Assembly (NCBI GenBank): GCA_030765185.1
Contig: JAVCDE010000024.1
Coordinates: 1 to 42,974 of the forward strand
DNA: 42,974 nucleotides
From: Candidatus Aceula meridiana
Lineage (GTDB): Bacteria; Omnitrophota; Gorgyraeia; Zapsychrales; Aceulaceae
Reading direction: 5' to 3'
In this document: one piece after another, positions 1-7,979 of the stretch
Layout: every line of letters starts with the position of its first letter
Numbering within the stretch: the stretch's first letter is position 1
Notes under the pieces: model-generated
The model's database searches: none
What the model saw: only the letters and a program-made list of their open reading frames with translations
Told to the model about the DNA's origin: nothing
Translations under genes and position numbers: made by a program

Positions 1-2115
1 AGACAGATAACCAGTTAATACCCTGGTCACTCATAGAGTTAATGTCAGCCCAATCAATGCCCTGAACACTCATATCATAAAGAGATAGCCAGTTAATACC
101 CTGGTCACTCATAGAGTTAATGTCTGCCCAATCAATCGATGCCTCAGAAAGGGTTTGGATGTCTGTCCAATTGACAGATGCTTCAGAAAGATTTTGGATG
201 TCTGTCCAATTGATTGAAGCTGCAGATAATACCTGGATGTCGTTCCAATTGACACCTTTTTTAGATAAGGAGTCAACATCGATCCAATTGATGCCTTGTG
301 CACTCATATCATAAAGAGACAACCAGTTAATGCCCTGGTCGCTCAGGGAGTTAATGTCCTCCCAATCAATACCCTGGATGCTCATGTCATAGAGAGATAG
401 CCAGTTAATACCCTGACTGCTCATAGAGTCAATGTCCTCCCAAACAATGCCCTTACTACTCATGTCATAAAGAGATAGCCAGTTAATGCCCTGGCTGCTC
501 ATAGCGTCAATGTCCTCCCAAACAATGCCCTGGCTACTCATGTCATAAAGAGATAACCAGTTAATGCCCTGGTCACTCATAGAGTTAATGTCAGCCCAAT
601 CAATCGATGCCTCAGAGATTGTCTGGATATCTGTCCAATTGACAGATGCTTCAGAAAGGGTTTGGATGTCTGTCCAATTGACAGATGCTTCAGAAAGATT
701 CTGGATGTCTGTCCAATTGATAGATGCCTTAGAAAGGTTCTGGATGTCGTTCCAATTGACACCTTTTTTAGACAAGGAGTCAACGTCGATCCAATTGATG
801 CCTTGTGCACTCATGTCATAAAGCGATAACCAGTTAATACCCTGGTCACTCATGGAGTTAATGTCAGCCCAATCAATGCCCTGAACACTCATATCATAGA
901 GCGATAGCCAGTTAATACCCTGGCTGCTCATAGAGTTAATGTCTGCCCAATCAATCGATGCCTCAGAAAGGTTCTGGATGTCCGTCCAATTGATACCCTG
1001 TTCTGCCATGTCATAAATATCTGACCAGCTAATTCCAGCGTTTGACATAAAAGAAATGTCAAGCCAATCAACACCCTGATTCGCAATATCATAAATAGCA
1101 AGCCAATTAATACCCTGATCACTCATGGTGCTGATGTCAGTCCAACAAATACCCTGGCTGGTCATAGAGCTGATATCGGCCCAATCAATAGATGCCTCAG
1201 AAAGGTTTTGGATGTCTGTCCAATTGATAGATGCCTCAGAACGATTTTGGATGTCTGTCCAATTGATAGATGCCTCAGAAAGATTTTGGATGTCTATCCA
1301 ATTGATAGATGCCTCAGAAAGGTTCTGGATGTCTGTCCAATTGATACCGGTCTTGGACAAAGAATCAATGTCGGCCCAATCAATGCCCTTGCTGCTCATG
1401 TCATAGAGAGATAACCAATTAATGCCTTGATCACTCATGGAGTTAATGTCCTCCCAATCAATGCCCTGAACACTCATGTCATAGAGCGATAGCCAGTTAA
1501 TGCCCTGGTCGCTCATGGAGTTGATGTCCGCCCAATCAATGCCCTGAATGCTCATATCATAGAGCGATAGCCAGTTAATGCCCTGACTGCTCATAGAGTC
1601 AATGTCCGCCCAAACAATGCCCTGGCTGCTCATATCATAGAGCGATAGCCAGTTAATGCCCTGATCACTCATGGAGTTAACATCATCCCAATCAATGCCT
1701 TGAATGCTCATGTCATAGAGAGACAGCCAGTTGATGCCCCGGGTTGTCAGATTGTTTAAGTCTGACCAGTTGATACCTGTTCTGCTAATCTGATAAATAT
1801 CTACCCAATTGATACCGGTCTTACTTATATTGTCGATATCACTCCAATTAACACCTCGAGAGCTCATATCATAGACTGAGAGCCAATTAACACCCGCGGA
1901 TGTCATATAATCTAAATCAGTCCAGTTAAGGCCTTGATCTGCCATCACTTCAAGATCTGTCCAGTTAACACCGGCTGTGGTGAGTTCTGCCAAATTGTCC
2001 CAGTTAACCGTTTCGGTCCAATCCACCCCCGCACCTGTCATATAAGCTAAGTCGTTCCAATTAACTCCTGCATCAGACATGCGACTTATATCCGTCCAAT
2101 TAATGCTGGCGGCGG
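1..2115 (-). repeat. 39-bp tandem array (13-aa units), C-terminal side
   Basis: About 54 consecutive units of 39 bp, recognisable on the plus strand by the invariant CCA (Trp codon) within words such as CCAATCAAT, CCAGTTAAT and CCAATTGAT, each 39 bp apart (for example 51 and 90). Main unit types: GINWLSLYDMSxQ, GIDWADINSMSDQ, SINWTDIQNLSEA, GINWIDVDSLSKK, GIVWEDIDSMSSQ. The first two alternate as a 26-residue pair. One shortened unit (GVDWTE joined to TVNWDNL) occurs near 2010-2035. The array continues past position 1. Confidence 0.95.
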
Positions 2116-4846
2116 CCATGGTGGCAACGCCACCAAAATCTATGCCCGCCTCTGTAAGATCTTGCAGGCCTGTCCAATTAATGCCAGCTGCCGCAAAACT
2201 TTCAAGCGCATTCCAATCTGCGGTGTTCCAGTTAGCGTTGCCATAGCCTGTGACAAAACTATTAAAATATGCCCAATCAACAGAGTCATCGGCACCACCT
2301 GCGACAATGGCCTGAGCAACAGACCCGAGGCTATTCCATTTTGTGGAAGAGAATGTAGAGTCAGCATAATCATCTGCGAGTTTTTGAATATCATTCCAGC
2401 AGACACCTTCCGTATGAATCTGGTCAAGGAACTCCGTAAGAAAATCCCATGCATCTTCATTCATATAATCATCCATGTAACCAAGCTGTTGAGCTAAATA
2501 ATTAAAACTCGTGCTGCTTAACGAAGAATCCGCATAATCATCAACCATTTTTTGCAAATCATTGAAGCATACGGTTTCGGTTGTGATATCGGCAATAATG
2601 GACTCCAAATTATTCCAATCTGTGGAATCTATGCCGGAATCATATAATCGTTTCATTGCCGTAATGGCATTGCTTCCTCCGCTCGTGTGAAAAACAGTTG
2701 CCATTGTGCCTAAAGCGTTCCAAGTATCAGAGCTCCAAGATGTTGCCTCAGAGTAGTCGTCGACAAGCTTGTCAAGCCCTGCCCAATTAGTATTGTTTGT
2801 AAGACTCATTAAGGCCTCCCAATCATCAACGCTCCAGTCTGCAGCTGCTGAAACTGTTGTTACAGCCTCTAACGATTCCCAATCTGCAGAATCCCAGCCA
2901 GCTGCCGAATAATCATCAACCAAGTCTTGCAGGCCTATCCAATTAATGCTGGCGCCTGTAAGATTCAGTAAGGCGTCCCAATCGCTAACGTCCCAGGCTG
3001 CACCTGAAAAAACTGCTGTTACAGTCTCTAGCGCTTCCCAATCTGCAGAATTCCAGCCAGCTGCAGAATAATCATCAACCAAGTCTTGCAGGCCTGTCCA
3101 ATTAATGCTGGCGTTACTCATGGTGGCAACATCACCAAAATCTATGCCGGCCTCTGTAAGGTCTTGCAGGCCTGTCCAATTAATCGAAGAAGTGCTCATG
3201 GTGGCAATATCACCAAAATCTATGCCGGCCTCTGTAAGGTCTTGCAGGCCTGTCCAATTAATGCCAGCTGCTGCAAAACTTTCGAGTGCATTCCAATCTG
3301 CAGTATCCCAGCCGGCGTTGCCATAGCCTGTGACAAAGCTTTCTAAATAATTCCAATCTGCAGTATCCCAGCCGGCGTTGCCATAGCCTGCGGCTAAACT
3401 TTCCAAAGAATTCCAATCGCTTGTAGAAAGCGTTGCGTTGGTAAGCTGTTCGAGATAATACCAGTCTGTGCTGGACCAATTACTACCTGCGTAATTACCG
3501 GCCATCCTATTAATGTTTTCCCATATTGTGCCGTCAAGCTCTGTAAGATTGTAGTCAGCTAAAAGCTGACTAAGCTGTCTCCACCGCTCTCCATCAAAAG
3601 TTGACCCGGCGGCGTAGTCAATGGTGAGTTTCTGTAAGCCCGCCCAATCAATATCTGCCCTGCTCATATCGCTAATGCTTGTCCAATTAACCCCCGCATC
3701 TGTTAAGGCGTAGAGATCCATCCAATTTATGCCTTTTGAGGTCAGGTCATAAATGGATGTCCAATTAATAGCGGATTTGCTCTCTCGTGCGATATCAGTC
3801 CAGTTGATATCTGCGGCTGTCATTTTATCAACTTCTGATTTGATAACACCGACATCGAGCCAATTGATGGTGCGGGTATCTTCGACAATCTCATCAATGG
3901 CGGTCCAGTTAATCGTATCGGTCTTGGCTTTAATAGCGGTGATGTCTGTCCAGTTAATGGTGTCTGTGGAGGCTTGGATGGTGTCAAGGGTGTCAATAGC
4001 CACAATGTCTTTTAGGTCAAAAACCTTCTGTTGTGTAATACCTTGGCCTGGGAGCCAGGCGCTTGAAATAAACAATGTTACTTTATACACGGCGTCTAAA
4101 TCGGTAGGAATCCATCCTAAATACCGCCCAACCCCGTTGTTAGCGTCAATACCAAGGGACTCTGCTGAACAAGGTCCTCCGCAACCGGTGTCGAAGGTAA
4201 AATTTGTTCCATCATACTTGTATATGCTTATGTTTGAATACATAATGCTTGCATACCAATCGGCCATATTAGGAGTTCGATCTTTATCCCCAACAGGTAC
4301 ACCTGTAATAAGATAGTCATCTTGTGTCTCATCATAGGAAACCACAATTTCATATTCAAGCCCAAATTCACGCAAATTAAACGTGTTAGATGTCCCATCG
4401 ATGTCTGTCTCTGATTGCAAAATTGCTTTTAAGGTGTATAGGTTTCCAGGCCTTGAAATCAATAAATCGTTATCATTGGAACCATAGTTTACCACTCCAG
4501 ATGCAAAATTATCGGTGACTGTTCCTTTGAGCGTACCATTTCCTGTATTATTGTAAATGGAAACCACGACCTCATCATCCGCCCAGGTGCCAGAAGAAAC
4601 AGTCTGTCCGGCCCCATTTACCAGGGTTAGTGTCGGTTGGTTTGCAAATGGTATTGAAGCAACATCATCATACATAGTTGAGAATGTGATATACGCATGG
4701 GCCATCATGTCGGCATCGGCAGAGACATCGCCGGCACCGTTGCCGCCTTGATAGTAGGTCGCGTGGGCGCTCGGACACAGTACGAGCGCCCCCAAAAGAA
4801 GACAAAAACTGACACAGAGAACCCTTGAGCACGTTGAAAAATTCAC
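1..4846 (-). CDS. Giant secreted 13-residue-repeat protein (3' end off window)
   Basis: An open frame with no stop runs from 4846 off the left edge; 1615 codons are visible. The GTG at 4846 puts a good Sec signal peptide at the N-terminus (MNFSTCSRVL, a hydrophobic core, cleavage near PSAHA, about residue 29). Residues 30 to about 290 form a Thr/Gly/Asn-rich, apparently beta-rich head with a CGGPC motif. The rest is repeats: a first block with TDTINW motifs, a middle block with 20- to 26-residue Trp units, then a long array of 13-residue units G-I-[ND]-W-x-[DS]-[IL]-x-x-[LM]-S-x-x. I recognise no family; an exported surface or filament-like protein is inference. There is no Shine-Dalgarno (SD) site before the GTG. 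The frame stays open upstream through ATG codons at 4978 and 5128, so the start is uncertain. The export-type operon at 9579-5218 lies just upstream on the same strand, so its product could be a substrate. Confidence 0.85.
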   Translation of the reverse strand, partial: MNFSTCSRVLCVSFCLLLGALVLCPSAHATYYQGGNGAGDVSADADMMAHAYITFSTMYDDVASIPFANQPTLTLVNGAGQTVSSGTWADDEVVVSIYNNTGNGTLKGTVTDNFASGVVNYGSNDNDLLISRPGNLYTLKAILQSETDIDGTSNTFNLREFGLEYEIVVSYDETQDDYLITGVPVGDKDRTPNMADWYASIMYSNISIYKYDGTNFTFDTGCGGPCSAESLGIDANNGVGRYLGWIPTDLDAVYKVTLFISSAWLPGQGITQQKVFDLKDIVAIDTLDTIQASTDTINWTDITAIKAKTDTINWTAIDEIVEDTRTINWLDVGVIKSEVDKMTAADINWTDIARESKSAINWTSIYDLTSKGINWMDLYALTDAGVNWTSISDMSRADIDWAGLQKLTIDYAAGSTFDGERWRQLSQLLADYNLTELDGTIWENINRMAGNYAGSNWSSTDWYYLEQLTNATLSTSDWNSLESLAAGYGNAGWDTADWNYLESFVTGYGNAGWDTADWNALESFAAAGINWTGLQDLTEAGIDFGDIATMSTSSINWTGLQDLTEAGIDFGDVATMSNASINWTGLQDLVDDYSAAGWNSADWEALETVTAVFSGAAWDVSDWDALLNLTGASINWIGLQDLVDDYSAAGWDSADWESLEAVTTVSAAADWSVDDWEALMSLTNNTNWAGLDKLVDDYSEATSWSSDTWNALGTMATVFHTSGGSNAITAMKRLYDSGIDSTDWNNLESIIADITTETVCFNDLQKMVDDYADSSLSSTSFNYLAQQLGYMDDYMNEDAWDFLTEFLDQIHTEGVCWNDIQKLADDYADSTFSSTKWNSLGSVAQAIVAGGADDSVDWAYFNSFVTGYGNANWNTADWNALESFAAAGINWTGLQDLTEAGIDFGGVATMAAASINWTDISRMSDAGVNWNDLAYMTGAGVDWTETVNWDNLAELTTAGVNWTDLEVMADQGLNWTDLDYMTSAGVNWLSVYDMSSRGVNWSDIDNISKTGINWVDIYQISRTGINWSDLNNLTTRGINWLSLYDMSIQGIDWDDVNSMSDQGINWLSLYDMSSQGIVWADIDSMSSQGINWLSLYDMSIQGIDWADINSMSDQGINWLSLYDMSVQGIDWEDINSMSDQGINWLSLYDMSSKGIDWADIDSLSKTGINWTDIQNLSEASINWIDIQNLSEASINWTDIQNRSEASINWTDIQNLSEASIDWADISSMTSQGICWTDISTMSDQGINWLAIYDIANQGVDWLDISFMSNAGISWSDIYDMAEQGINWTDIQNLSEASIDWADINSMSSQGINWLSLYDMSVQGIDWADINSMSDQGINWLSLYDMSAQGINWIDVDSLSKKGVNWNDIQNLSKASINWTDIQNLSEASVNWTDIQTLSEASVNWTDIQTISEASIDWADINSMSDQGINWLSLYDMSSQGIVWEDIDAMSSQGINWLSLYDMSSKGIVWEDIDSMSSQGINWLSLYDMSIQGIDWEDINSLSDQGINWLSLYDMSAQGINWIDVDSLSKKGVNWNDIQVLSAASINWTDIQNLSEASVNWTDIQTLSEASIDWADINSMSDQGINWLSLYDMSVQGIDWADINSMSDQGINWLSV
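124..1410 (-). repeat. Higher-order repeat blocks made of whole 39-bp units
   Basis: A cassette (GIDWADIxSMS, several SxNWTDIQxLSEA units, GxNWIDVDSLSKK, then GINWLSLYDMS pairs) occurs three times. The word ATCAATCGAT or ATCAATAGAT marks one edge at 131, 599 and 1184: spacings of 468 and 585 bp, 12 and 15 units. Another landmark, TGGATGTCGTTCC, is at 234 and 741: 507 bp, 13 units. The spacings are exact multiples of 39 bp, as expected for unequal exchange or slippage by whole units. Confidence 0.85.
2116..3600 (-). repeat. Middle repeat block with 60-, 78- and 159-bp periods
   Basis: Within the same frame the 13-residue rhythm gives way to longer Trp units. A 20-residue unit (GWDTADWNxLESFxxGYGNA) is repeated 60 bp apart (CAGTATCCCA at 3301 and 3361). 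A 26-residue unit containing INWTGLQDLTEAGIDFGD is repeated 78 bp apart (GTCTTGCAGG at 3083, 3161, 3239). A 53-residue unit is repeated 159 bp apart (ATCTGCAGAA at 2882 and 3041). Copies are more diverged than in the array at 1-2115. Confidence 0.8.
3624..4000 (-). repeat. N-terminal repeat block with TDTINW motifs
   Basis: The first repeats after the head domain have 15-residue spacing (TINWTDITAIKAKTD, TINWTAIDEIVEDTR, then TINWLDV), followed by units of 13 residues (INWTSIYDLTSKG, INWMDLYALTDAG, VNWTSISDMSRAD). The charged spacing and the I/L/W pattern suggest an amphipathic helical stretch; this is inference from the sequence. Confidence 0.7.
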
Positions 4847-4860
4847 TGCTGTACTTGCAC

Positions 4861-4927
4861 TGCTCGCTTTGCTCGCTGTGTTAGCTTCGCGCGTTACGCG
4901 TGCGAAGCGCACTTCGTGCGTCTTTTT
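4861..4927. repeat. GC-rich nested palindromic element
   Basis: GCTTCGC (4884-4890) pairs with GCGAAGC (4902-4908) around GCGTTACGC, and CGCAC (4908-4912) pairs with GTGCG (4916-4920), followed on the plus strand by TCTTTTTT. Its GC content is far above its surroundings. It could be a dispersed REP/MITE-like element or a plus-strand terminator-like hairpin. It lies between possible starts of the giant gene. Confidence 0.55.
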
Positions 4928-5155
4928 TGGGGAAGTTGGGCAGGAATAATGTTGAGAATAATAACGTTTTATATACATATACCCTTTTATAATATAAAAA
5001 AAATAATGCCCTGCATCGCGTTTTCTAAACAAAATAATATTCGCGATGGGGTGTTCGCAAAAAAACGAAGCACCGCACTTCCGTATAAAAGTATAAACGA
5101 TAAAATGGGCTTTTTCAATGTAAGTCATTGAAGCAACTAACTTTGTAATTTTTTT

Positions 5156-5183
5156 AAAAGAAAGCGCTTACACTTTCTTTTTT
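5156..5183 (-). terminator. Hairpin terminator after the secretin/TPR operon
   Basis: AAAGAAAG (5157-5164) and CTTTCTTT (5173-5180) form an 8-bp stem with an 8-nt loop, with T-rich runs on both sides. It lies 35-60 bp past the TPR gene stop, so it probably ends that operon; it may work in both directions. Confidence 0.6.
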
Positions 5184-5217
5184 GTGTTAACTCTATATCC
5201 TAAGACAAGATACAAAA

Positions 5218-6228
5218 CTATTCATATTCATAGGGCTTATCACGTTCTAAAAGCGAATCTATTTTTGACTTCATTTCAATTTTTAATTCCGAAATCTTAT
5301 TTTTAATAAGAATTGTATCCGATGCATTAGGCTCTAATTGTACATATCTTGTATAATGCAAAAGGGCGGATTGCTTGTCATTTAAATAATTTTCGCAAAC
5401 AAATGCCAAGTTGTAATGAGTTGCCGCATCTTGCGGCATCAAGTTTGATACACGTTTGTATTCGGCAGCGGCCATCTCGTATTTGCCTTGTTCAAAAAAT
5501 AAATTCGCTAAATTGTAATGCAGCTTAATCGTGTCTTTTTTAAGAACTTGATTCTCGGCAATAAGCTCGGCCATACCTTTATCCATTTCTTCGATTGCGT
5601 CGGTGTCTTGCAAAACAACAACTTGGGCCGCGGAAGGCTTAGCCGTGGATGATGCTCTCTCTCCTGCCGGCACGACTTGCCCTGTAATATCCGGAGCAGA
5701 TTGATCGCCGATGACTGTTACCGGTTGCCCGGTTTCTTGTAATAGGTCGCGAATATGCTTGGCCTCCTGATACTCAGGGGTTTGCATTTTTAATTCCAGC
5801 TCATCTTTGAGGCCCTTAATCTGCTTTTCGTAATCTTGCTTAATTTGTTCAATCTCTGCACTCTTTTTCAAAAGCCTCTCACGTTCGCCGACTAAGGCAT
5901 TCAAACGATTATCTTGTATCGCTCTTTCTCCGCGCAAGGTATTAAGTTCTTCTTCGGTTTTGTCATTATCCCCTAACAATTTTTGATTTTCGTCGATTAA
6001 GTGCTTGAGACTTTTATTTATCTGCGTCATCTGCTCATCGCTTTGTGAAAGCTGTGCCACAGGCTGCCCTTGCATTTGTTGACTTGGCCTGCTCAAGAAA
6101 TTGCTGGCATCGATATCAGTTTCGATAAATTCACCTGGTTCTTGTTGCGGCGCTTGCGTAAAACCAGCCGGAGCGAATACAATCCCCATCAAGCAAAAAA
6201 TTGCAAAAAGAAAAAAAAGTTTTTTCAT
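5218..6228 (-). CDS. Secreted coiled-coil and TPR protein
   Basis: 336 residues. Start chosen at ATG 6228 because GAGG lies about 7 nt upstream and the protein then opens with a signal peptide (MKKLFFLFAIFCLMG, cleavage near residue 25); an upstream in-frame ATG at 6288 would bury the signal. Residues 60-150 are Glu/Lys/Leu-rich and likely coiled coil, 165-205 a Pro/Ser/Ala-rich linker, and 233-302 contain two tetratricopeptide repeats (LHYNLANLFFEQGKYEMAAAEY and a second copy with HYNLAFVCEN). It is the last gene of the ATPase-GspC-secretin operon. A periplasmic scaffold or pilotin-like role for the secretin is inferred from context; I do not recognise a named family. Confidence 0.85.
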   Translation of the reverse strand: MKKLFFLFAIFCLMGIVFAPAGFTQAPQQEPGEFIETDIDASNFLSRPSQQMQGQPVAQLSQSDEQMTQINKSLKHLIDENQKLLGDNDKTEEELNTLRGERAIQDNRLNALVGERERLLKKSAEIEQIKQDYEKQIKGLKDELELKMQTPEYQEAKHIRDLLQETGQPVTVIGDQSAPDITGQVVPAGERASSTAKPSAAQVVVLQDTDAIEEMDKGMAELIAENQVLKKDTIKLHYNLANLFFEQGKYEMAAAEYKRVSNLMPQDAATHYNLAFVCENYLNDKQSALLHYTRYVQLEPNASDTILIKNKISELKIEMKSKIDSLLERDKPYEYE

Positions 6229-6368
6229 ATTTGACCTCATCGGTTTTGTTGTGACGTTTATGTTATTAATATTAAATACTTTTATCATTTTATTAGTTTA
6301 ATGAAGTCCCTTTAAGCCTTTCGGGCTTAGGACAATCAGTCAAACAAATAAAAAAATTGCTTGATTGA

Positions 6369-7979
6369 TTAGTTTATATATTCCTTGTACGGCTTAATTG
6401 TTCCTTTAGAATCTTCATAATGTTCGTCACCGGTTACAATATAAGGCGTAATTAAAATAACAATTTCAGTTGTTGTAATCTCGTCTTTCGTAGAGCTAAA
6501 CAACGAACCTACCCAAGGCAAATCCATTAAAAGAGGAAAACCTTTTTTGACATGTTTTTTGTCATCTTTTTTAAGGCCACCCATAATAATTGTTGTGCCG
6601 TCTTTAACAATGACGCTGGTTTCAAGCTCGGTCTTATTAACCTGTGGAATACCTCCGCTTTGAGAAGTAATCGTACCAACAACACTTGAAATCTCAGGCC
6701 TAATTTTCATAGTCACAAACCCATCGTCATTGATAACGGCAGAGAGACTAATTTTTAAACCAACATCAACAAAGCGAACATCTTCGGATGTGATTGCGTT
6801 ATCGCCTGTTCCCGACGTTGTTGAAACAATGTAGGGCACGGTATCACCGATGTGAATACGAGCCTCTTCGTTGTTGACAACAAGAAGTTTTGGACTTGAA
6901 AGAATCTTAGTGTCCGAAACTTGTTTTAACGCGCGCACTGCCATAGTAAAGTGATCTGCTCCTACGCTGCCAATTCCAATCTTGGCAAATTTAGAAAACA
7001 GGTTATCGCTTGAGGTAAGACCGCTTTCATCCAAAAAGACATTGTCAAAAGAAAGCTTGGCGATTTCGGGGTCGGTGCTACCTAAGAAATCCAATGACCA
7101 GTCAACACCAAAATCATATTCGGGCTTAAAGATAACCTGCAAAATTTGCATATGAACTAAAACTTCTTTGGTCTGCACATCAAGGCTTTTGACAACCTCC
7201 ATGATTTCTTTGCGGCGATCGGGAAGCGCGCGTACAATAATTTTGTTCGAGCGTACATCGGCTGTGATCGAGCCTACTGCGTTTTCGGCTAGCCGTGCAT
7301 TAAGTTGCTCAACAACTGTGGCGGCCTTAGAATACTGCAAATTGTACACATAGCTCTGCATGGGTTGCTCAATCTCTTTGATCGCATTGAGCATTTTTTC
7401 AATTGCCTCCGGCGTATCAATCATAACAACGGTGCCTGTGTCCTCATCAATAACAATTTTTCCTAGGCTACTTTTGATACTCTCTAAAGTCGACAAAGCA
7501 TAGCCTGGCTTGGAATAATTGAGATGAATGGTTTTTACAATGCTTTGGTCGTTAAATTTCCGCCCGTGAGCGCCTTGAAACTCTGACTCACTCATAACAT
7601 GAACAATTTCGTTTGTGACTTCATAGGCTAAATTATTTGAAATCAAAATAATATCTAAGGCATCTTGGATAGAAACACTTTTTAAATAAAGTGTGACACG
7701 CCCCTCTACGCTTTTACTTGTCACAACATTGAAATCGCCTTTAATTGCTAAAAATTTAATAACATCGATAATGTTCATGTCGCGGACGTCAAGTGTAATT
7801 TTACGATTAATACGGTCGACTAAAGGCTCAGAAATTTCATTGGTCAATATCGGTTTTGGAGAATCATACGGCCCAATGGCAAAACTTGATGATGGCGCAA
7901 GCATCGTATATATGCCGGCGCACATTAAGCTGACTAAAAAAACAAGAAAAATTGCAATCATTTTTTTGCAAGGTTTCAT
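6369..7979 (-). CDS. Secretin (GspD/PilQ-type outer-membrane channel)
   Basis: 536 residues with an N-terminal signal segment (cleavage near residue 34, SSSFA). Residues about 55-125 match the N0/STN domain (LDVRDMNIIDVIKFLAIKG, then VTLYLKSVSIQDALDIIL). Two N1-like secretin_N modules follow (KPGYALSTLESIKSSLGKIV and SKAATVVEQLNARL). The C-terminal secretin core has the expected features: ILSSPKLLVVNNEEA, IGDTVPY, VGLKISLSAVI, ETSVIVKDGTTIIMGGL, and PWVGSLFS followed by EIVILITPYIV. It would form the gated outer-membrane ring of a type II secretion or type IV pilus related machine. It is shorter than many GspD (about 650) because it has fewer N modules. It overlaps the upstream GspC-like gene by 4 bp. 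Confidence 0.93.
   Translation of the reverse strand: MKPCKKMIAIFLVFLVSLMCAGIYTMLAPSSSFAIGPYDSPKPILTNEISEPLVDRINRKITLDVRDMNIIDVIKFLAIKGDFNVVTSKSVEGRVTLYLKSVSIQDALDIILISNNLAYEVTNEIVHVMSESEFQGAHGRKFNDQSIVKTIHLNYSKPGYALSTLESIKSSLGKIVIDEDTGTVVMIDTPEAIEKMLNAIKEIEQPMQSYVYNLQYSKAATVVEQLNARLAENAVGSITADVRSNKIIVRALPDRRKEIMEVVKSLDVQTKEVLVHMQILQVIFKPEYDFGVDWSLDFLGSTDPEIAKLSFDNVFLDESGLTSSDNLFSKFAKIGIGSVGADHFTMAVRALKQVSDTKILSSPKLLVVNNEEARIHIGDTVPYIVSTTSGTGDNAITSEDVRFVDVGLKISLSAVINDDGFVTMKIRPEISSVVGTITSQSGGIPQVNKTELETSVIVKDGTTIIMGGLKKDDKKHVKKGFPLLMDLPWVGSLFSSTKDEITTTEIVILITPYIVTGDEHYEDSKGTIKPYKEYIN

Larger units (their letters stand above)
4847..5217. other. 371-bp stretch without a confident gene
   Basis: It holds a GC-rich palindromic element (about 4861-4920), an AT-rich tract, and the hairpin terminator of the secretin operon (5156-5183). 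The minus frame of the giant protein remains open through much of it (ATG codons at 4978 and 5128), so part may be coding or an untranslated leader. I see no convincing SD site or -35/-10 pair for the giant gene. Confidence 0.5.

Noticed and set aside
109-1414. Several short open frames on both strands with repetitive translations (for example SIGQTSK and MSVQL patterns)
   Set aside because: The 39-bp unit is divisible by three, so other frames stay open too. They lack signal peptides and SD sites, and the long minus frame with conserved Trp spacing explains them.
1-2115. CRISPR array or other noncoding tandem repeat
   Set aside because: Units are contiguous with no unique spacers, and differences between units keep one long reading frame with conserved residues.
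6331-6373. Imperfect inverted repeat (AATCAGTCAA / TTGATTGATT) at the secretin stop as a terminator
   Set aside because: The stem is AT-rich with a mismatch and a long loop, there is no clear T-run, and the TPR gene downstream appears to belong to the same operon.
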